Positions 49,652 to 53,706 of a stretch of 53,706 bases of DNA are shown one piece after another. The notes beneath the pieces were generated by a model. That model saw only the letters and a program-made list of their open reading frames with translations, searched no databases and was not told the origin of the DNA. Numbering within the stretch: position 1 is the stretch's first letter; each line of letters starts with the position of its first letter. Origin of the DNA: Verrucomicrobiota bacterium (GTDB lineage Bacteria > Verrucomicrobiota > Verrucomicrobiia > Verrucomicrobiales > Akkermansiaceae); the NCBI GenBank assembly GCA_018969605.1, contig JAGWXY010000005.1, positions 1-53,706 of the forward strand. The letters are read 5' to 3'. Both the position numbers and the translations under genes were made by a program.

Positions 49652-50830
49652 TCAGGCAACGGCGGCGACAATCTTGGCGGCACCGTCATCCATGCCGTCG
49701 GCGGAAACGATGTTGAGTCCCGATGCAGCGAGCGTGGCCTTGCCGGCCTCGACATTGTTGCCCTCGAGACGCACGACCAGCGGCAGTGAAAGACCGGTCT
49801 CACGCGCGGCGGCAACGACACCTTCTGCGACGATGTTGCAGTCCATGATGCCGCCGAAGATGTTGATGAAAATTCCGCGCACATTCGGATCACCGAGGAT
49901 GATCTTGAAGGCTGCTGTCACTTGGTCCTTGGAAGCGCCACCGCCGACATCAAGGAAGTTCGCCGGATCTCCGCCGTGGTGCTTGATGATGTCCATGGTC
50001 GCCATCGCGAGACCGGCACCATTCACAAGGCATGCGATGTTGCCATCGAGGCCGATGTAATTGAGATCGTGCACGGCGGCCGCAACTTCGCGCGGGTCTT
50101 CCTCGTCGTGGTCGCGCATCGCGGAAATTTCCGAATGACGGTACAGCGCGTTGTCGTCGAAGTTGAATTTCGCATCGAGCGCGTAGACCTGATTGTCGGT
50201 GGTCACCACCAGCGGGTTGATCTCGACCATCGAGCAATCGAGCGAGATAAAGAGCTTGTAGAGTGCATTGATCAGTTGGCTGAACTGCTTGGCGTGGGCT
50301 TGAAGACCAAGCTTCTTGCACATCTTGCGGACCTGATAGGCCTGCAAGCCGCCAAGCGGATTGACATACTCGCGCAAAATTTTCTCCGGCGTGCGCTCGG
50401 CCACCTCTTCGATGTCCATGCCGCCTTCGGTCGATACGATGATCACCGGCTTGCTGGTCTGACGATCGACGAGAATCGCGAGGTAAAGTTCACGGCTGAT
50501 GTCCACCGACTCGGCGACCATCACCTTGCGCACCAGGCGGCCTTCGTCACCGGTTTGTTTGGTGACGAGCACTTCGCCGAGCATCTTGCCCGCGACTTCC
50601 GCAGCCTTATCGGCCGACTCGACGAGATGAACCCCGCCCTTGAAACCATTTTTGAAAACTCCCTTGCCGCGCCCGCCAGCATGGACCTGGGCCTTGACGA
50701 CGAGGTTTTTGACTCCGAGCGCCGCAGCGGCGTCGCCCGCTTCCTTGGCACTCGATGCCGCAGCACCTTTCGGGCTGGGGACTCCAAATCGGTCAAAAAG
50801 CTCCTTGGCTTGGTATTCGTGAATGTTCAT
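49652..50830 (-). CDS. sucC: Succinyl-CoA synthetase beta subunit
   Basis: Nucleotide-binding partner of SucD, 392 residues, ATP-grasp fold. The N-terminus [22 protein letters not shown] is typical; the ATP-grasp lysine and glycine loop are in [31 protein letters not shown] carries the Mg2+ ligands and [30 protein letters not shown] is the C-terminal signature. ATG 50830. About 100 bp upstream separate it from malQ's end; the sucCD promoter is probably there. Confidence 0.97.
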   Translation of the reverse strand: MNIHEYQAKELFDRFGVPSPKGAAASSAKEAGDAAAALGVKNLVVKAQVHAGGRGKGVFKNGFKGGVHLVESADKAAEVAGKMLGEVLVTKQTGDEGRLVRKVMVAESVDISRELYLAILVDRQTSKPVIIVSTEGGMDIEEVAERTPEKILREYVNPLGGLQAYQVRKMCKKLGLQAHAKQFSQLINALYKLFISLDCSMVEINPLVVTTDNQVYALDAKFNFDDNALYRHSEISAMRDHDEEDPREVAAAVHDLNYIGLDGNIACLVNGAGLAMATMDIIKHHGGDPANFLDVGGGASKDQVTAAFKIILGDPNVRGIFINIFGGIMDCNIVAEGVVAAARETGLSLPLVVRLEGNNVEAGKATLAASGLNIVSADGMDDGAAKIVAAVA

Positions 50831-50929
50831 CGGCGGTCGTTTGGTAAAAGTGTTCGGCTAAAACCGCGCGAACCCTATTGCCCCCACGTCCGACAGGTCA
50901 AGGCATCCTCAACGAAATTTTCGAGCCGC

Positions 50930-53635
50930 TCAGCGGCCTGAATTTCCGATCATTTCACGCAGCCTCGCATTGAATCCGCTGGCCTTCGCCAAGCCATCGA
51001 GACCGAGGTGCATGCGGTATCTCCAGTAGAACGGCATGATCGCCGGCACATTGATTCGCTCGATGTCGACATCCGCATTGCGCAGCTGCTCGTCCATGCC
51101 GAGGAGGTCCTGCAACGGGAAAATCGCCCACATCGCCGGAGAATGAAGATGCTGATCAATGATTTGCGCCGCAAGGTCGCCCGGCAGATCGGTCGGCGGA
51201 AATGCCACCCCGAGCATTTTCCAAGCAAACTGACCACTCACATGCATATTCTCCCGCCACCATCCGCGCAGCGTCGGCATGTCGTGGGTCGATGGGCTCA
51301 CGACACTCAAGTACGGCGCCCATGCAGGGTTGGAGAACTCAACATCGGAGGACTTAGGCATGCGCTGGATCTCGAGCGAAAGAATGCCGAGCTCTTTCAT
51401 CACACCCGGCACACAAGCCGGCACCATTCCAAGATCCTCACCGCACAGCAACATGCGGCTGGCCTTTCTCATTGCCGGCAATTTCTCATAACCCCGCGCC
51501 TGCCAGAAATTTTCCTGACGACGGTAAAAATAATCCACATACAGATCCTCGATCCGCCACTTGGCGTCGCCATCAAGCTCCTGATACGAACGCGTCATCT
51601 GCATCGAACAACGCGGGTGAAATTGCGAACCGTGCGAACCGGGCACTTCAAGCAACAAGACCTCGCTCGCACAATCCAACAAGCCCTGGCACAGCCGCTG
51701 TTTCGCGCCCTCATCGCCATCCTTCTTCGCCGCGAAATGATCGACGATCTTGCGCTGGGTCGAAACATGCTCCTTGAGCCGATAGACTCCGTGCCCGCAA
51801 TCGTCGAGATAACCTTCTTTCGCCGCGCCCGTCTGATCGCCGAATCTCTCCCACAGGAAATGCTCGCGAATGTATGGCCTGCAATAACGCTCGTAATCGA
51901 ACGCAATGCCACGCCCGCGGATCTCATCGATGTGCACCGGCATCGCCGGATCAAACCATCCCATGATGCCCTCAACTTGTTCGTAAGGCACCTGCCAGAT
52001 ACGGAAAAACCCTAGAATGTGATCGATGCGGTAAGCATCAAAATATCGGCTCAGTTGCTCGAAGCGCGAACGCCACCATGCGTAACCATCGCGGCGCATG
52101 ACCTCCCAGTTGTAAGTCGGAAACCCCCAGTTTTGTCCCTTCATCGCAAAGGCATCCGGCGGAGCCCCGGCCTGCGCGTCCATCTTGAACAAATGCGGCG
52201 CCGACCACGCATCCACCGACTGACGGTCAATCCCGATCGGCAGATCTCCCTTCAGCGCGATCCCTTTGGCATGCAAATGCGCAACGGCATCCGAAAGCTG
52301 GCGATCAAGCTCGTATTGCAACCAGATGTGATAGGAAAGCTCCGGCCACTCGGCATGCGAAGCGACCGCTAGAGCATCGACCTTTTTCGCATCAAACACC
52401 GACCACTCGCCCCATTGCGAAAAGTCCGCCGTACCATAGTGGTCGCGCTTCACGCAGAAAACCGCATAAGGAAGCACCCAATGGCGGTTCTCACTGAAGA
52501 AATCTTTGAACCCGACCGCCGCGGTGATCGCCTTGGCGTGTTTGGCAAAAACCCGCTTGAGCAAGCGCGTCTTGGCCGCCATCACGCCTTCGTAATCGAC
52601 TTGCGCCAGCGCATTCAACTTCCCACGCTCATCCTTGAGTTCCTTGGCGAAATCCGCCGGCATGGCAAAGCCGAGGTCATCTAGACGCAGGTAGATCGGA
52701 TGCAACGCGTAGACGCTGATGGCCGAATACGGATAAGAATCAGTCCAATCATGCGACGAGGTGGTGTCATTGATCGGCAAAATTTGAATGAGCTTGAGCC
52801 CCGTTTGTGATGCCCAATCAGCGAGCGGTTTGAGGTCGGCAAATTCCCCGACACCCAATCCGTTTTCACTGCGCAAGGAAAACACCGGAATCGCCACCCC
52901 TGCCCCGCGGTAAAGGCCCGCCTCATCGCGGCGATAACCTTCGTCACTCACCGCCGTCCATTGGCTCTGCGCCAATGACCTCGGCTCAAGCGAGCGATTC
53001 TCACCAGCCTCGAGCGACACGACCCGTCCCGATTTCACATCGCAAAGCCCGTACTTGTACTCGATGCGCCAGTCGGTCGGCAGGTAAAGGTTCGCTTCCC
53101 AGCGGTTCGCCGCGACCTCCTTCATCGGCACTGCCTTGGCCCAGTCCCAATCACCAATTTCCCGCACCCCACCCAAGACGCATGGCACCATGCCCTCGGG
53201 CACCGCCGCCATTCGCAGGCTGAATCCATGATTTGCCCCCTTCGGCACGGCTGCCGCCGCAAATGGCCCGCGCGCCGGCAAAATCGCATCAAAGCCCTTG
53301 GTCTCAAACGCATGATCCACCGTGCCCGCCGAACACCAGGTATCCCTCCGCAACACGACATCATGCTTCGCAAAATCCACTTCCACAACCCGCGGCCCAT
53401 CCCATTCGTCGAGCTCGACCCCATTTCCCTCCTGCCTCAGTTGATAAGAATACTCCACCCGCAGCGTGCCAGCCCCCGCCAGATCAACGCCAATCTCCCA
53501 CTGCGAGCCATTCAGCCAGCGCATCGGCAGCACTTGCTCAACCCTCGCAGCCCCTGCCCCAAGGACGGTGGCATGCCTGAGCCAAAGCGATTGGCCGGGA
53601 TCGGTACGGAAGTTGACGCGAAAAACAATTCTCAT
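50930..53635 (-). CDS. malQ: 4-alpha-glucanotransferase with two N-terminal CBM20 domains
   Basis: Amylomaltase (GH77), 901 residues, of the DPE2-like layout known from plants and some bacteria. Two starch-binding CBM20 domains come first (about 1-110 and 130-235; second one has PCVLGGVREIGDWDWAKAVPM and EANLYLPTDWRIEYKYGL). The GH77 barrel follows from about 250: GVGEFADLKPLADWASQTGLKLIQILPINDT, GDLPIGIDRQSVDAW, the nucleophile region FDAYRIDHILGFFRIW, the acid/base CGEDLGMVP and SPSTHDMPTLRGWW. It transfers glucan chains from maltose or maltodextrins and fits with GlgA. ATG 53635 starts the first CBM20. The protein has no signal peptide, so it is cytoplasmic. Confidence 0.95.
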   Translation of the reverse strand: MRIVFRVNFRTDPGQSLWLRHATVLGAGAARVEQVLPMRWLNGSQWEIGVDLAGAGTLRVEYSYQLRQEGNGVELDEWDGPRVVEVDFAKHDVVLRRDTWCSAGTVDHAFETKGFDAILPARGPFAAAAVPKGANHGFSLRMAAVPEGMVPCVLGGVREIGDWDWAKAVPMKEVAANRWEANLYLPTDWRIEYKYGLCDVKSGRVVSLEAGENRSLEPRSLAQSQWTAVSDEGYRRDEAGLYRGAGVAIPVFSLRSENGLGVGEFADLKPLADWASQTGLKLIQILPINDTTSSHDWTDSYPYSAISVYALHPIYLRLDDLGFAMPADFAKELKDERGKLNALAQVDYEGVMAAKTRLLKRVFAKHAKAITAAVGFKDFFSENRHWVLPYAVFCVKRDHYGTADFSQWGEWSVFDAKKVDALAVASHAEWPELSYHIWLQYELDRQLSDAVAHLHAKGIALKGDLPIGIDRQSVDAWSAPHLFKMDAQAGAPPDAFAMKGQNWGFPTYNWEVMRRDGYAWWRSRFEQLSRYFDAYRIDHILGFFRIWQVPYEQVEGIMGWFDPAMPVHIDEIRGRGIAFDYERYCRPYIREHFLWERFGDQTGAAKEGYLDDCGHGVYRLKEHVSTQRKIVDHFAAKKDGDEGAKQRLCQGLLDCASEVLLLEVPGSHGSQFHPRCSMQMTRSYQELDGDAKWRIEDLYVDYFYRRQENFWQARGYEKLPAMRKASRMLLCGEDLGMVPACVPGVMKELGILSLEIQRMPKSSDVEFSNPAWAPYLSVVSPSTHDMPTLRGWWRENMHVSGQFAWKMLGVAFPPTDLPGDLAAQIIDQHLHSPAMWAIFPLQDLLGMDEQLRNADVDIERINVPAIMPFYWRYRMHLGLDGLAKASGFNARLREMIGNSGR

Positions 53636-53706
53636 GGCAGGTGCGGATGACTCAGCCTAATGTCGACAATTCGGAATCCGATGAAAATATTTTGAACCAA
53701 ATTTCC

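Overview
The window looks like a chromosomal segment of a Gram-negative bacterium, most likely from the Verrucomicrobiota. The assignment is an inference from gene content: an RlpA-type cell-wall protein, a double-CBM20 amylomaltase, RNase HIII, a YjdF-type membrane protein, a GHL10-type glycoside hydrolase and a dnaA-dnaN pair. Coding density is high, the sequence looks moderately GC-rich by eye, and many genes start with GTG or with weak Shine-Dalgarno (SD) sites.

Left part (1-19540) is mostly core metabolism and information processing. In order: a 5'-truncated GHL10 glycoside hydrolase; a YjdF/DUF2238 membrane protein whose reading frame extends upstream of any usual start codon; a small hypothetical gene; miaB; an RluE-like pseudouridine synthase; a HAD phosphatase downstream of infC, which appears to start at AUC; a stand-alone rhamnulokinase; dnaN and dnaA with a possible origin region; an SSS symporter; a phosphohexomutase; and a tightly overlapping run purD-pyrR-(membrane protein)-pyrB-pyrC.

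Middle part (19541-36666) is accessory and mosaic. An AbiEi/AbiEii toxin-antitoxin pair follows an AT-rich promoter. Core genes follow (a SufR-like regulator, rpsA, a 5-FTHF cyclo-ligase, apaG, thiD). A RhuM-family gene sits between apaG and thiD, bracketed by two identical 46-bp direct repeats that each contain a 10-bp hairpin. A type I restriction-modification operon then runs hsdM - KilA-N - hsdS - four-helix/zinc-finger gene - hsdR on the minus strand. It carries visible scars: a second copy of the hsdM 3' tail lies between the KilA-N gene and hsdS, and the four-helix gene is flanked on both sides by TGAC motifs at 9-bp intervals. Upstream of hsdM, a TPR gene and a GT-B-like glycosyltransferase gene are bracketed by the true tilS 3' end and a duplicated copy of it.

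Right part (36667-53706) returns to core functions: tilS, tRNA-Phe(GAA), ftsK, a secreted DUF1460 protein, glgA with a long imperfect palindrome over its 3' end, a NUDIX-like protein, a MazG-like pyrophosphohydrolase, a small membrane protein, a gph-like phosphatase, rnhC, an HU-family gene, rlpA, thrB, sucCD, and a 901-residue CBM20-CBM20-GH77 4-alpha-glucanotransferase. glgA, malQ and the phosphohexomutase together suggest a glycogen/maltodextrin economy.

The most notable material is the way accessory genes were inserted with duplicated target tails or repeats (RhuM, KilA-N, four-helix and TPR-GT units). This suggests a modular defence island assembled one gene at a time beside tilS/tRNA-Phe. 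No CRISPR array, rRNA, integrase or transposase was seen.
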